Notes: generated by a model from the sequence alone, not told the origin. Shown: positions 9,209-18,039, counted from the stretch's first letter. The stretch: DNA of 64,000 nucleotides from Vannielia litorea (GCF_018424695.1 NZ_QTNQ01000009.1:1-64000); one strand, 5' to 3'. Numbers and translations: made by a program.

Positions 9209-9487
9209 CTAGTACGGTTCCTCGGGGTCGTCGTCGCCATCGTCAATCAGCGCAACGGTCGTCGACCCCAGGAGGCCGGCCAAATAGTCGATGCACGGAT
9301 CGTCCGGCTGACGTTCGAGCAAGTCCTCGAGAAGGCGCTGGAGTTCTGAACGATCATTGATCTCTTGGTACATCTCGCACCGTTGCAGAACATCCTGCGC
9401 CTCTTGCGCGAGGCTGGCATCTGGCATGCCGATCCTTGTTGCCATCGCTGCCATGGCGGCAACGACACCCAGTTTCGATTTGATCAT
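9209..9487 (-). CDS. small exported acidic protein, unrecognised
   Basis: A 92-residue product if started at the ATG at 9485-9487, which has GAGGGGAAAC in front; an upstream in-frame start at 9544 is less likely because it would bury the signal peptide. The N-terminus (IKSKLGVVAAMAAMATRIGMPDASLAQE) looks like a signal peptide ending near SLAQ. The mature part has a cysteine pair (RCEMYQEI and DDPCIDYLAGLL) that could form a disulfide, amphipathic helices and an acidic tail (DDGDDDPEEPY). I recognise no family. It lies convergent to the ClpP-like gene. Confidence 0.5.
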   Translation of the reverse strand: MIKSKLGVVAAMAAMATRIGMPDASLAQEAQDVLQRCEMYQEINDRSELQRLLEDLLERQPDDPCIDYLAGLLGSTTVALIDDGDDDPEEPY

Positions 9488-9960
9488 GTTTCCCCTCAGT
9501 CCTGAAAGAACTTTGCCGTTTGTAGTCTCGCGTAGTTCGGGCAAGTCGCCCTGGCGGCTGCGGAAATTTCAGCCTACGCGGGCCGACCAACTTTGGGTCG
9601 GCAGTGAAAGAGCGCCAATTTGCTCACCCTTCGAACATATCTTCGCCATAATGCGGACGCAATCCTTACGCAGCGCCACTTTTTGTTGAGGTCTGCATCT
9701 TGGGCTGCGAGTCGCGAAGTCCACAAAATATTGTTGATTCCTGCAGTTTTAAGCTGCCTTTTGGTTGCGGCGGCGCACTACAAAGGCGTCTTTTGGGCCG
9801 CATTACGCCATGATTTGGCCACAGTTCTTAAGGCCGGGCGCAAGAAAGTGTAGCAAAGTCAAGGCCATGGCGCCTGCTTGCGGCGGAGTTGGCGGGAGTT
9901 TGCTCATCCGGAGGTGGTGAATGATTCGCGAGCGAGGGCGGAGTTACGGGGTGGCTTGTA
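9488..9960. other. gene-poor stretch with a hairpin
   Basis: A perfect 7-bp hairpin lies at 9582-9602 (GCCGACC / GGTCGGC, 7-base loop). A plus-strand frame at 9620-9853 (77 codons, TTG start) contains one hydrophobic segment but has no ribosome site and no recognisable family, so I do not call it a gene. Nothing else is seen. Confidence 0.35.
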
Positions 9961-10833
9961 TCAGCGCCGTAAAATCTCATCATATGCTTGAAGCAGCATT
10001 TCAACTTGCCTCGCTTCGAACTCGATTTTCCGGGTGTCAGATCCTCTCCGTTTCACTTGAACGATCAGGAGGTTGGCCGCCGCTGCGACACCCCATGCAA
10101 CCATCCGCCTCGGATCGAGCCCCGTTTGAGTTTCGATGCGCGCCACGGCACTGAGCACCTGCTCGACCGTACGCGGACGCTTTGGCCTGCGAGGGTTGCA
10201 CAGGGCTTGGCAATACTCGGCCTCCGGCTCTCCGTAGATGGTCAAAGGGTCGATGGCGAGGAGCGCGCCCTTCGGCGACTCTATTATGTTTCCGTGATGG
10301 AGGTCGCCGTGAATCATGCCACGATCTGCATCTGCGTCTTGCTCCAGAGCGGTTCGAGAGATGGCCCTTGCACTGGCAAAGCTGTCGCTCAAGAGCAGTC
10401 TGTGATTGCCAGTTTCGGCGTAGAGCACGTTCCAGAACCGCTGCTTGAGTGTGCGTTTCGGCGTGTAGAGATTTCTCCTACGGCGAATTGCTTCGCCAAC
10501 CTGAACGATCCTGTCGATCGCTCCGTTCTCATCGCCGTTAACAGCCCGATGAAAAAGCATTGTGCCCTCGGCGAACTCCATCAAGATTGCGCGTGGCCGC
10601 GACTCAAACAGCCGGACGCAGTGATCGCCCGCCATCGCCCGCAGAAATTCTGGAGATTCCGCCTCATATCCCATTGTGTCGTCTCGGTAGACCTTCAGAA
10701 TTGCCAGAGTGCCGTCTTGGCGGCGTACATCGAAAATCTGGGCTTTCTGGCGTGCTGGGCGGACGGCCTCTAGCGTGAGGTTCCAGGCTGCGAGGAGAGG
10801 CGCAGGATCGGTGGATGCTGGTATTTCGTTCAT
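9961..10833 (-). CDS. aminoglycoside/streptomycin phosphotransferase-like kinase
   Basis: A 290-residue APH-fold kinase. The N-lobe lysine lies in GTLAILKVYRDD, the catalytic loop reads MIHGDLHHGNIIES (H-G-D-x-x-x-x-N) and the metal-binding aspartate follows in LLAIDPLTIYGEPEAEY. The GEPEAEY segment after the aspartate resembles the APH(6) streptomycin kinase group. It probably phosphorylates a small hydroxylated molecule; drug resistance cannot be claimed from sequence. I chose the ATG at 10831-10833, preceded by CAGGAG, over the longer frame to 10935. It is a single gene in an accessory region with transposon debris, so acquisition is plausible. Confidence 0.75.
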   Translation of the reverse strand: MNEIPASTDPAPLLAAWNLTLEAVRPARQKAQIFDVRRQDGTLAILKVYRDDTMGYEAESPEFLRAMAGDHCVRLFESRPRAILMEFAEGTMLFHRAVNGDENGAIDRIVQVGEAIRRRRNLYTPKRTLKQRFWNVLYAETGNHRLLLSDSFASARAISRTALEQDADADRGMIHGDLHHGNIIESPKGALLAIDPLTIYGEPEAEYCQALCNPRRPKRPRTVEQVLSAVARIETQTGLDPRRMVAWGVAAAANLLIVQVKRRGSDTRKIEFEARQVEMLLQAYDEILRR

Positions 10834-11660
10834 GTGCTCTCCTGAGCCTGTCAATTTGATCCGGGCTGCCAAGTGCCCACTGTTGGTCCCGCGAGCCTTT
10901 AGGGCACCTGGCTTTCTCGGTCCATATGCATGCACGGATCAGCATTTCCCCAGCCGATCATGCTAGGGGAACTTTGGTTCCGGCGGGGCGGGAACTTGGT
11001 CAGCCTCGCGGCATCACTAAACGCGAGCCGTTCAAGTGCTTCAAGTCTAGCAGGGAGGTCATCCGCCTCCCGGCGATGCGGTGCATCCAGTGTAAGCGTC
11101 ACATAAAATTTGCCTGAGCCAAGGCAGTGCGGTCTCGTAGCTTTCCCTTAGGCGCGTTGCGCTGCTGTAGCCTGGCTCGTCCTGTCTCGTGAGAACGTGT
11201 CGCGACTGAAGCTCGTCCGGTTCGCTGTCAGTCGCGATCGAGCCGGATGACGGTTCGAACCGTTTCGCGTATCAATGATGACAACGGCTTAGGGCCAAGA
11301 GAAGGTTTGACGTCAGACCCGTCCCCTCCGCCATCGAATTAAATTGTTGAAATTGAACGGAAAAATACCTGATTTTCAGGTCGATTTCTCCGTGTTTTGT
11401 GCGTCCGTAGCCGCTTTAGAGCCTCCTTTGAAAGACAGGTCTGCCGGGATCGCCGCGATACGTCTCTCATTGGCGCATCAGCGGGGTTGGTCTTGTCTGA
11501 GTTTCTCTGCTAGCAGGACTTTTTTTGACTCTTACCGCAAACTGATCCCTTGGGCCCTGATAATCCCATTTGCAACAGTGGCTTGCGGCGGTTTCCCTGC
11601 GCAGCCGTGACGAACTTGTCCCATAGTGCTTCCTTCCATTCCGACGAATAGATCGGAGCA
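10834..11660. other. gene-free stretch of 830 bp with inverted repeats
   Basis: No open frame here has a believable product. A perfect 10-bp inverted repeat lies at 11200-11209 and 11228-11237 (TCGCGACTGA / TCAGTCGCGA, 18-base loop). A perfect 12-bp palindrome CGGTTCGAACCG lies at 11251-11262. I checked whether the latter is a tRNA T-loop, but no acceptor or anticodon stems surround it. Confidence 0.4.
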
Positions 11661-11963
11661 TCAAACTGTGGGATCAAACACGATGACGTTGAACGAGAAG
11701 ATCTGAAGCGCCGAGGACAGCCGGTTGTCGATGATCGTGGCGCCGACCTTCTGCTTCACCTCGACAATCCCTTAGGCCTTGAGGACGCGCATCGCTTCTC
11801 GCACCGTGTTGCGTGAGGCCCCGAACGCTTCGCAGAACTCGCGCCCGGTGGGCATGCTATCCCCAACCGTCAGCGTGCGATCGTTGATGGTGGTGCGGAT
11901 GCCGTCCACCACGTAATCCGCGATCGGCCCTGTTTCGAGTGTTGGCGGCTTCGACCGTGCCAC
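11661..11963 (-). pseudogene. GntR-family (FadR-type) regulator, interrupted and truncated
   Basis: The first 63 codons encode a GntR winged helix (GPIADYVVDGIRTTI, then TGREFCEAFGASRNTVREAMRVLKA). A TAA at 11772-11774 then stops the frame. The same frame continues without a shift as GIVEVKQKVGATIID and NRLSSALQIFSFN, which is the expected next part of FadR-type regulators, and ends at a second stop at 11661-11663. The TAA therefore looks like a nonsense change (CAA or GAA to TAA), and the effector domain is missing altogether. A matching operator is retained 31 bases upstream of the start. Confidence 0.75.
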
Positions 11964-11994
11964 CTGATGTTCGCTCTCTGCACGCCAATAGGTT

Positions 11995-12009
11995 ATTTGT
12001 CCAACAAAT
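11995..12009. promoter_or_regulatory. candidate GntR/FadR-type operator
   Basis: ATTTGTCCAACAAAT is a 6-3-6 inverted repeat whose core TTGTCCAACAA fits the published FadR-subfamily consensus TNGTNNNACNA exactly. It sits just upstream of the broken GntR gene and would have served autoregulation. A second partial copy (ATTGTTGGAC) is at about 12057-12066. Confidence 0.5.
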
Positions 12010-12704
12010 GCCTGTCAGTTGGTATGCTCCCGCCGGATTTCAGGCAATCGTTGTCTATTGTTGGACTTAACAAGGGCCGCCCGCCCGGTGTCAGGCAGCC
12101 TGAGCGAAGCCGCCCCTTCCGGGGACAGTTACGATAATTGCTATGCTCATTCGATGGCTGTGATCGCGCCCTGCGATGTGCTCCGCCGCGTGTCTTGGGG
12201 TCGAGAGGCTGACTGTGCAACGGCGCCGCGGAGGACCATCGCCTGTCATCCTGCGCACCCCGTCCACCGCCAATGCGATGCCGGGGGCAGGCTGGCAACC
12301 AACGCAGCCCCGAGATTCAAGAGGCCGTCATTGGGGCCAGAACTCATGGACCGCAACCTTCGGGCTGTCGTCTGACAGGGGCGGCTGAAGGAACGGGCCG
12401 TACAGGCTGCCAGAACCAGCCACGCGCTTTTCCCAATCGGTTCTGGCGGACCTGTGCGCGACGGGGAATCGCCCGGCACTCTTCGATCTGCGCGGCCTCC
12501 AAGTGTGGCGACGACGGGGGCGAAATGCGGCGCAATTGCGGCGAAACGTCAAAACAAACAACCAGCGCGTGCAATTTTCATCCATTTGGCGGAGGTGGAT
12601 TTCGCGCCATCGCGCCACGCTTGCTTCAGCCCTTCGACAACCCTGTGGGGCCCGAATGCCGCGCCACCTGTCCGCGCGGCACAGCGCAGACCAAGGAGTT
12701 AATC
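12010..12704. other. gene-free stretch upstream of the tad locus
   Basis: Frames here are short and have no recognisable products. It probably contains the promoter of the first flp gene, but I cannot point to convincing -35/-10 boxes or a CtrA-type TTAA-N7-TTAA site. The part nearest 12010 may be the remains of genes once controlled by the broken GntR regulator. Confidence 0.4.
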
Positions 12705-12884
12705 ATGCGTGACTTTTTCAAACTGAACGTCGGTCGCTTCGTCGATGACGAACGCGGTGTAACCCTCGTGGAGTACGGCATTGCTCTGGTGCTGGCCGTT
12801 GGTGTTGGTGCTGGTGCGCTTGCCACGCTCAGCACGGATGTGGGTGGCAAAATGGGTCAGGCAAGCACGGAACTGACCAAGTAA
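12705..12884 (+). CDS. flp: Flp-type major pilin (first copy)
   Basis: A 59-residue class IVb prepilin. The processing site is G-VTLVEY inside DERGVTLVEYGIALVLAVG: glycine at -1, glutamate at +5 and tyrosine at +6, followed by a hydrophobic helix and the short polar tail GGKMGQASTELTK. After cleavage by the CpaA/TadV peptidase the product assembles into a thin adhesive Flp pilus. AAGGAG lies 6 bases before the ATG, a strong ribosome site that suits an abundant structural subunit. It is the first gene of the tad locus. Confidence 0.9.
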   Translation: MRDFFKLNVGRFVDDERGVTLVEYGIALVLAVGVGAGALATLSTDVGGKMGQASTELTK

Positions 12885-12906
12885 TTGAAAGGCTGGTTTG
12901 CCGGGG

Positions 12907-12940
12907 CCCATTGGGTGAGGCTTTGCCTTGTTCCAATGGG
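12907..12940 (+). terminator. hairpin between the two pilin genes
   Basis: CCCATTGG (12907-12914) and CCAATGGG (12933-12940) form an 8-bp stem with an 18-base loop, 22 bases after the first pilin stop. There is no clear U tract, so it may stabilise the pilin message or only partly terminate it, giving more pilin than downstream machinery. Confidence 0.45.
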
Positions 12941-12984
12941 TTCTCCGCCTTGGCCCTATCTAAACAAAAGTGAGCAAGAGCCCG

Positions 12985-13161
12985 ATGCACCGCTGGAGTA
13001 ACAGGTTGATACTATTCATCAAAGATCAACGCGGCGTGACGCTCGTGGAGTATGCACTCGCATTGACGTTGATGCTCGCGATTGGAGTTGCCGCACTGGC
13101 GACGCTGGCAAGTGATGTTGGCGGATCAGTCGGCAAGGCAAGTACTGAGCTGAAGAAGTAG
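12985..13161 (+). CDS. flp: Flp-type pilin (second copy)
   Basis: A 58-residue paralogue of the first pilin with the same processing site (DQRGVTLVEYALALTLMLAIG) and a near-identical tail (GGSVGKASTELKK), but a more basic leader (MHRWSNRLILFIKD). The start is uncertain: an in-frame GTG at 12970 would add five residues, and neither start has a strong ribosome site, unlike the first copy. That suggests lower translation and a minor or alternative pilin. The two copies probably arose by tandem duplication, since leader, site and tail align end to end. Confidence 0.85.
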   Translation: MHRWSNRLILFIKDQRGVTLVEYALALTLMLAIGVAALATLASDVGGSVGKASTELKK

Positions 13162-13274
13162 GCGCCAGTGCGGGCGCTAGCGGGTGGTTCCACAATCCAA
13201 ATGTTCACTTCGTGCGTCTGGCGTCAACAAGCTCCTTTTCACTCGAGAACAAGCGCACCCAGCGGGAGACCAAA

Positions 13275-14099
13275 ATGCGACTTTCAGCCCTTCTCACCGC
13301 CGTTGCTGGCCTCGTCGTAGCCGGTGGCTCTGTTTACCTGCTCTATGGCAACCTCCCGCGGGATCTGGGCGGGTCCGGCATGAATACGGCCGGTGTTTCG
13401 ACCACAGCGCGCACCATGGGCGTGCTGGTGGCCAGCCGCGATATCGAGTTCGGCGAACCGCTCACCGCCCAGATGCTGACCACCATCGACTGGCCCACCG
13501 AGGCCGTGCCGGAAGGGGTCTTCCATGATCCCGCCTTGCTGCTCCCCGCGGAGGGGCAGGAGCCGCGCCGGGCGCGCCGGATCATCTCGCAGGGCGATCC
13601 GCTGCGCGTCACCACGATTTCCGACTTCGGCGAGAAGGTCACCATCGTTCAAACCCTGTCGCCCAACACCCGCGCCATGGCCATCAAGGTGAAGGCCGAA
13701 ACCTCCGTGGGCGGCTTCGTCACCCCCGGCGACCGCGTCGATGTGGTGATGACCCAAGGCTACAAGGAAAGCCTCCGGGCCGTCACGATCCTGCAGAATA
13801 TCCGCGTCATCGGCGTCGATCAGGAGGCCGACCAGCGCCGCGAAACCGTGAGCGTGGCACAGACCGTCACGGTCGAAGTCACCGCCGAGCAGGGCCAGCG
13901 ATTGGCCCTGGCGCAGGAGGCGGGCGTGCTCAGCCTGTCTCTCCGCTCGCTCGACGACAAGGAAGAAGACACCGAGCTGAAGTCCACACGCCTGTCCGAC
14001 CTGCTCAACGACTACGTCACCAACGAGGGCGACTCGACCCGCACGGTGGTGCGTGTCCGCCGGGGTGCCGCGGATGTCACCGAAAGCCCGGTGAACTGA
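13275..14099 (+). CDS. cpaB: Flp pilus assembly protein CpaB/RcpC
   Basis: A 274-residue protein with an N-terminal membrane anchor (LLTAVAGLVVAGGSVYLLYG). An SAF/beta-clip region follows from about residue 50 (GVLVASRDIEFGEPLTAQML) and the RcpC-type domain carries the run TRAMAIKVKAETSVGGFVTPGDRVDVV. CpaB is a periplasmic component thought to stabilise or line the outer-membrane secretin. The ATG at 13275 has GGGAG upstream; a longer in-frame start at 13212 would add a polar leader and is less likely. In related loci the secretin gene cpaC comes next, but here tadG follows after 4 bases. Confidence 0.9.
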   Translation: MRLSALLTAVAGLVVAGGSVYLLYGNLPRDLGGSGMNTAGVSTTARTMGVLVASRDIEFGEPLTAQMLTTIDWPTEAVPEGVFHDPALLLPAEGQEPRRARRIISQGDPLRVTTISDFGEKVTIVQTLSPNTRAMAIKVKAETSVGGFVTPGDRVDVVMTQGYKESLRAVTILQNIRVIGVDQEADQRRETVSVAQTVTVEVTAEQGQRLALAQEAGVLSLSLRSLDDKEEDTELKSTRLSDLLNDYVTNEGDSTRTVVRVRRGAADVTESPVN

Positions 14100-14103
14100 G
14101 CTA

Positions 14104-15642
14104 ATGCACGCGGGGGCTGTCATAACGCGGTTCGCCCGCAACGAGGCGGGCGGGGTGATGGCCTTCTGGGGCGTCTGCCTCACCGTTTTTCTCGGCATGG
14201 TGGCGCTCTCCTTCGACATCGGGCGCGTGGCGATCACCCAGACGGAGCTGCAATCCTTCGCCGACAACGTGGCGCTGGCGGCCGCGGGCGAACTCGACGG
14301 CGGCGGCGATGCCATCACCCGCGCCACCGCCGCCGCAAATGACCTGATCACCGATTTCCAGACCTTCGGCGATGGCGGGCAGGTTCTGTCGGGCGACACC
14401 GACTTCGTGCTCACGTTCCACACAACCCTCCCTGCCGATGACACAGCCGCGCTGGGGGAGGGCACCAACAATCCGGCGCTTGCGGCCTTTGCCCATGTCG
14501 AGGTCAACGCCCAGACCGTGCCGCTCACCTTCGGCGCGGCCTTCGCGGCGCTCTCCGGCCAGCAGGCGATGGACAACATCGTCGCGGCCCGCGCTACCGC
14601 CGGATACACCTCTTACGCCTGCGACGTCACGCCCATCGGCGTCTGCCTGCCGGCGGGCTGGAAGGCCGATGCCCACATCGGCCAGCTCATCCAGCTGCGC
14701 GCGGGCGGCAACGGCTCGGCCTGGACGCCGGGCGCCTTCGGCTTCCTTGACCCTTCCAAAATTCTGGTCGATGCCGAGGGCCCTTGCGCGGGCCTCAACG
14801 GCGGCAACCTCGATCGCTGCCTGATCGGCGCGGCGGGCCCCATCACCCAGTGCTTTTCGCACCGCGGGGTAGATATCGAGCCGGGCCAGAAGACCGGCAG
14901 CTACGAGGCGGCCATCAATACCCGCTTCGACCTTTACAATGCCTCCATGAACGGCGCGAAGAACAACCCGGTCTATGCGCCCGCGCCCAATGTGATCAAG
15001 GGGATCGTCCCCAACGGCGGAGGCAGCTGCATCGGCAACAACGAGGCGCTCTCGCCCAACACCATCGGCCTGCCGCGCGACGACTGCTTCGGCGCGGGCA
15101 ATTGCAACACCGCCAATGGCGGGCAGGGCGAGCGCTATGGCACCGGCATCTGGGACCGTGACCATTACTTCTCCACCAACTACGCGCCCTTCGACGGCAC
15201 GGTGCCGCCCGCGATCCAGGGCTGGCTCAATGCCAACGCGGCCAATGCCGCCGCGCCGACCCGCTACGAGGTGTATCGCGCCGAGATCGAGGTGGCCGGT
15301 GATATTCTCGTGGGCGACGCTGCGGGCGATGGCCATGACGGCAATTCCATCGCCGAAAGCGGCCGCCCGATCTGCAACACCACCACCAACCCCGCGGTGG
15401 ATTATTCCCGCCGCGTGGTGGTGGTGGCCGGCATCAACTGCGGTGCGCCCAACAGCATCAGCGGCGCAGCGTCCAACGTGCCGGTGCAGGAGTACTTCAA
15501 GGTCTTTCTGACCGAACCCGCCAGCAACACCGGCAGCGGCAACACTTTCGATATGTGGGGTGAGGTGATCGGCACCGCGGGCGGTGAAGGCGCGGGCAAT
15601 GACGCTGGCCTCTTCCGCAACTTCGTGCAGCTCTATCGGTGA
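14104..15642 (+). CDS. tadG: TadG-like pilus assembly protein
   Basis: A 512-residue protein with the TadG-type N-terminus: a short basic segment, then one hydrophobic helix (GGVMAFWGVCLTVFLGMVALSFDIGRVAI) and the coiled-like TELQSFADNVALAAAGELDGG that marks pseudopilin-like TadE/TadG proteins. The remainder is a large extracytoplasmic domain with several cysteines (for example CDVTPIGVCLPAGW and GGGSCIGNNEALS), likely disulfide-bonded. It is probably anchored in the inner membrane and involved in pilus assembly or surface adhesion. It lies directly after cpaB and overlaps no other gene. Confidence 0.8.
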   Translation: MHAGAVITRFARNEAGGVMAFWGVCLTVFLGMVALSFDIGRVAITQTELQSFADNVALAAAGELDGGGDAITRATAAANDLITDFQTFGDGGQVLSGDTDFVLTFHTTLPADDTAALGEGTNNPALAAFAHVEVNAQTVPLTFGAAFAALSGQQAMDNIVAARATAGYTSYACDVTPIGVCLPAGWKADAHIGQLIQLRAGGNGSAWTPGAFGFLDPSKILVDAEGPCAGLNGGNLDRCLIGAAGPITQCFSHRGVDIEPGQKTGSYEAAINTRFDLYNASMNGAKNNPVYAPAPNVIKGIVPNGGGSCIGNNEALSPNTIGLPRDDCFGAGNCNTANGGQGERYGTGIWDRDHYFSTNYAPFDGTVPPAIQGWLNANAANAAAPTRYEVYRAEIEVAGDILVGDAAGDGHDGNSIAESGRPICNTTTNPAVDYSRRVVVVAGINCGAPNSISGAASNVPVQEYFKVFLTEPASNTGSGNTFDMWGEVIGTAGGEGAGNDAGLFRNFVQLYR

Positions 15643-15646
15643 AGGG

Positions 15647-16159
15647 ATGATGACGGGCCTCGCACATATCATCCGCAGGGCAGGGCGCTTCACCCGCGAC
15701 ACGCGCGGCGCCGCCCTCGTGGAGTTCGCCATTTCCCTGCCGTTGATGCTGCTGATCTTCGCGGTCACCATCGAAGGCGGGCGGCTCTTCTGGGCGTATC
15801 AGACAACTGCCTCCGGCGTGCGCGACGCCGCGCGCTACCTTGCCCGCATCGCCCCGGAAGATGCCTGCGCCACGCCCGGCGATTTCTCCGGCTACACCGC
15901 GCGAATGGAGCAGATCGTGCGTGAAACCTCCTCCGGCAACAGCCTCTTTCCCAGCTCGATCACCGTCACAGCCGTGGCCCCCGAGCTGCTGTGCCAGACG
16001 GTCAGCTACAGCGCCAGCCCGATCGCGGTGGCCCAGGTCACCGCCACGCTTGAAGTCACCTTTCCCTTCGGCGGAATCTTCGGGCTGATGGACGGGCTGC
16101 AGGATCTCGACACCATCACCACCACCCTGCGTGACCAGAGCCGGGTGTTCGGCTCGTGA
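15647..16159 (+). CDS. tadE: TadE-like pseudopilin (first copy)
   Basis: A 170-residue protein with a prepilin-like site DTRGAALVEFAISLPLMLLIFA (glycine, then E/F at +5/+6) and a single N-terminal helix. The rest is extracytoplasmic with two cysteines (EDACATPGD, LLCQTV). TadE pseudopilins are processed by the same peptidase as Flp. Two adjacent ATG codons (15647 and 15650) follow GAAGGG very closely, and the second gives better spacing. The end overlaps the next gene's GTG by 4 bases, so translation is coupled. Confidence 0.85.
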   Translation: MMTGLAHIIRRAGRFTRDTRGAALVEFAISLPLMLLIFAVTIEGGRLFWAYQTTASGVRDAARYLARIAPEDACATPGDFSGYTARMEQIVRETSSGNSLFPSSITVTAVAPELLCQTVSYSASPIAVAQVTATLEVTFPFGGIFGLMDGLQDLDTITTTLRDQSRVFGS

Positions 16160-16797
16160 GCGCGCGGCTGCATACACGTCTGCGCCGCTTTGCGCGGGAC
16201 GAGAGCGGGGCCCACCTCGTGGAGTTCGGCCTGGCCATCACCCTGATGCTGCTGATCCTGCTCGCGGTGATCGACTTCGGGCGCATGGCCTTCCACTACG
16301 TCACCGCCGAGAAGATGGTGCAGCACGCCGCCCGCATCGCCGCCGTGCGCGGCCCCGTCTGCCCCGGTGTGCCACAGACCCACACACGCGGCACCGCAAC
16401 CACCGCGCTGCGATACGGCTCGTCCTGCAGCGCGGCGTCCGGCGTCTGCGCCGATCCGGGCACCTTCACCTGCTCGGCCCAGCCGGGCGAAGCCACCTCT
16501 GAGGAGGTGTGGGAGTTCCTGCAAGTCTCCCTGCCCAATGACGCGACGATGGAAAACATCGTCTTCCGCTACGAGTTCGACCCCGATCTGGGCTTTCTCG
16601 GCGGCCCCTATGTGCCTCTTGTGACCGTCGAGTTGACCGGGCTCGACTTCCAGTTTGTTTCGCCTCTGGGTGAACTCGCCGCGCTGGCCATCGGCCAGAC
16701 CACGGCCCAGACCGAAGACCTCGGCGGCACCATCCAATTCCCGGCTCTCAGCGCAACCCTGCCCGGCGAAGACCTCGCCCTGGGTACAAGCGGTTAA
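16156..16797 (+). CDS. tadE: TadE-like pseudopilin (second copy)
   Basis: A 213-residue pseudopilin starting at a GTG that overlaps the stop of the preceding tadE. The prepilin-like motif is DESGAHLVEFGLAITLMLLILL, followed by IDFGRMAFHYVTAEKMVQHAAR. The extracytoplasmic region has a cysteine-rich stretch (PVCPGVPQ, SSCSAASGVCADPGTFTC) that probably forms disulfides. Many tad loci encode one TadE and one related TadF; this copy may play the TadF role. Position and helix argue for a minor pilin-like subunit. Confidence 0.85.
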   Translation: MSARLHTRLRRFARDESGAHLVEFGLAITLMLLILLAVIDFGRMAFHYVTAEKMVQHAARIAAVRGPVCPGVPQTHTRGTATTALRYGSSCSAASGVCADPGTFTCSAQPGEATSEEVWEFLQVSLPNDATMENIVFRYEFDPDLGFLGGPYVPLVTVELTGLDFQFVSPLGELAALAIGQTTAQTEDLGGTIQFPALSATLPGEDLALGTSG

Positions 16798-16818
16798 CGC
16801 GCGGAAAGGTAGCACCCC

Positions 16819-18039
16819 ATGGAACGCGACACACGTTCGATCATGCTCATCTCCGAGGACGAGGCGATCCGCAAATCGGTGCGCGACGCGCTGGCGGACA
16901 TCAAGGATGTCGATCTTCAGGTCAGGGACGGCACGCTCTCCTCCGTCAACGGGGCCGCCGTGCGGATGGTGGAAGAGCACGATCTCGTGGTCTTCAAACT
17001 CAACGCCGACACCGATCGCGCCGCCGTGCAGGAATTGCGGCAGAAGGCCGGGAAGCGTGGCACACTGCTGGCCCTGAGCGATGGCAGCATCTCGCTGGCG
17101 GAGGCGATGGAGCTGAAGGAAAACGGCATCGACGAGATCCTGCCCTTTCCGGTTTCCGACCAGATGCTGAACCGCCAGCTTCTCGCGCTTTCGGGCCACC
17201 GCACCCAGCTTCCGGCGCTGCTCTCGGATGTGGGCGCACCGCGCCTCGGGCGGGTCATTCCCGTCTGCCCGGTGCGCGGCGGCATTGGGGCAAGTACGCT
17301 GGCCATCAACCTCGCCGATGCATTGCAGGGCCGCAAAAGCCGCCGCAAGCCGCCGCCCTACCGCGTGGCGCTGGTGGACCTCGATCTGCAATTCGGCTCC
17401 GTCGCCTCGGCGCTCGATCTCGAGCCCTCGGACATGCTTTACCGCATGGCGAGCGAAGGCACCGTGCCCGATGCCACCTTCCTCGCCCAGTCGATGCAGC
17501 AGCATGCTTCGGGCCTCGACGTGATCACCGCGCCAGACCGCTTCGCCCCGCTGGAGGCGCTCGAACGGCCCCAGATCGACGCGCTGGTGAGCAACCTGCA
17601 ACGCGGCTACGATTACGTTGTGGTCGACCTGCCGCGCACCCTCGTCGACTGGGTCGGCCCGGTGGTGTCGCGCGCGCACCGGTTGATGATGGTGACAGAC
17701 ACCACCGTGCCGAGCATTCGCCAGGCCCACCGGCTCATCCAGTTCTACACCGAGGAGCGGCTCGATCTTCTGGTCGAGATGGTGGTGAACCACGAGAAGA
17801 AGCCGCTCATCACGCCCCGCCACCATGCCGAGGCCCAGAAGGTGCTGGAGCGCCCGCTGCGGCACTGGCTGCCCGACGATCCGCGGCCTGCCCGGCTGGC
17901 ACTCGACAGGGGCGAGCTTCTGTCGGAGGCCGCGCGCGGTAGCGCGCTCTCAAAGGCCGTGCGCAGGCTGGCCGCCACCATGCTCAACGAAACCGCGGCC
18001 GAGGCCGCCTCCGCTCGCGCGGCTCAGGGAAAGGGATGA
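16819..18039 (+). CDS. cpaE: pilus localisation ATPase CpaE/TadZ
   Basis: A 406-residue protein. The N-terminal ~120 residues fold like a response-regulator receiver (TRSIMLISEDEAIRKSVRDAL) but lack clear phospho-acceptor context. A ParA/MinD-type ATPase follows with the deviant Walker A VRGGIGASTLAINLADAL near residue 152, in which the usual lysine-rich loop is reduced, then VALVDLDLQFGS and the Walker B-like YDYVVVDLPRT. CpaE/TadZ proteins place the pilus machinery at a cell pole. The gene is 21 bases after tadE and 4 bases before cpaF. Confidence 0.9.
   Translation: MERDTRSIMLISEDEAIRKSVRDALADIKDVDLQVRDGTLSSVNGAAVRMVEEHDLVVFKLNADTDRAAVQELRQKAGKRGTLLALSDGSISLAEAMELKENGIDEILPFPVSDQMLNRQLLALSGHRTQLPALLSDVGAPRLGRVIPVCPVRGGIGASTLAINLADALQGRKSRRKPPPYRVALVDLDLQFGSVASALDLEPSDMLYRMASEGTVPDATFLAQSMQQHASGLDVITAPDRFAPLEALERPQIDALVSNLQRGYDYVVVDLPRTLVDWVGPVVSRAHRLMMVTDTTVPSIRQAHRLIQFYTEERLDLLVEMVVNHEKKPLITPRHHAEAQKVLERPLRHWLPDDPRPARLALDRGELLSEAARGSALSKAVRRLAATMLNETAAEAASARAAQGKG

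Noticed and set aside
9620..9853. 77-codon plus-strand frame with one hydrophobic segment
   Set aside because: TTG start without a ribosome site, no family, and in a decayed region.
11251..11262. GGTTCGAACC as a possible tRNA T-loop
   Set aside because: No acceptor, D or anticodon stems can be formed around it; it is a plain palindrome.
11344..11610. 88-codon plus-strand frame
   Set aside because: Product looks random and there is no ribosome site.
12019..12703. Several 70-200-codon frames before the first pilin gene
   Set aside because: The longest simply runs into the flp gene in frame; the part before the ATG at 12705 has no prepilin or other character.
16006..17865. A 619-codon minus-strand frame opposite tadE and cpaE
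   Set aside because: Shadow of the tad genes, no domain and no ribosome site.
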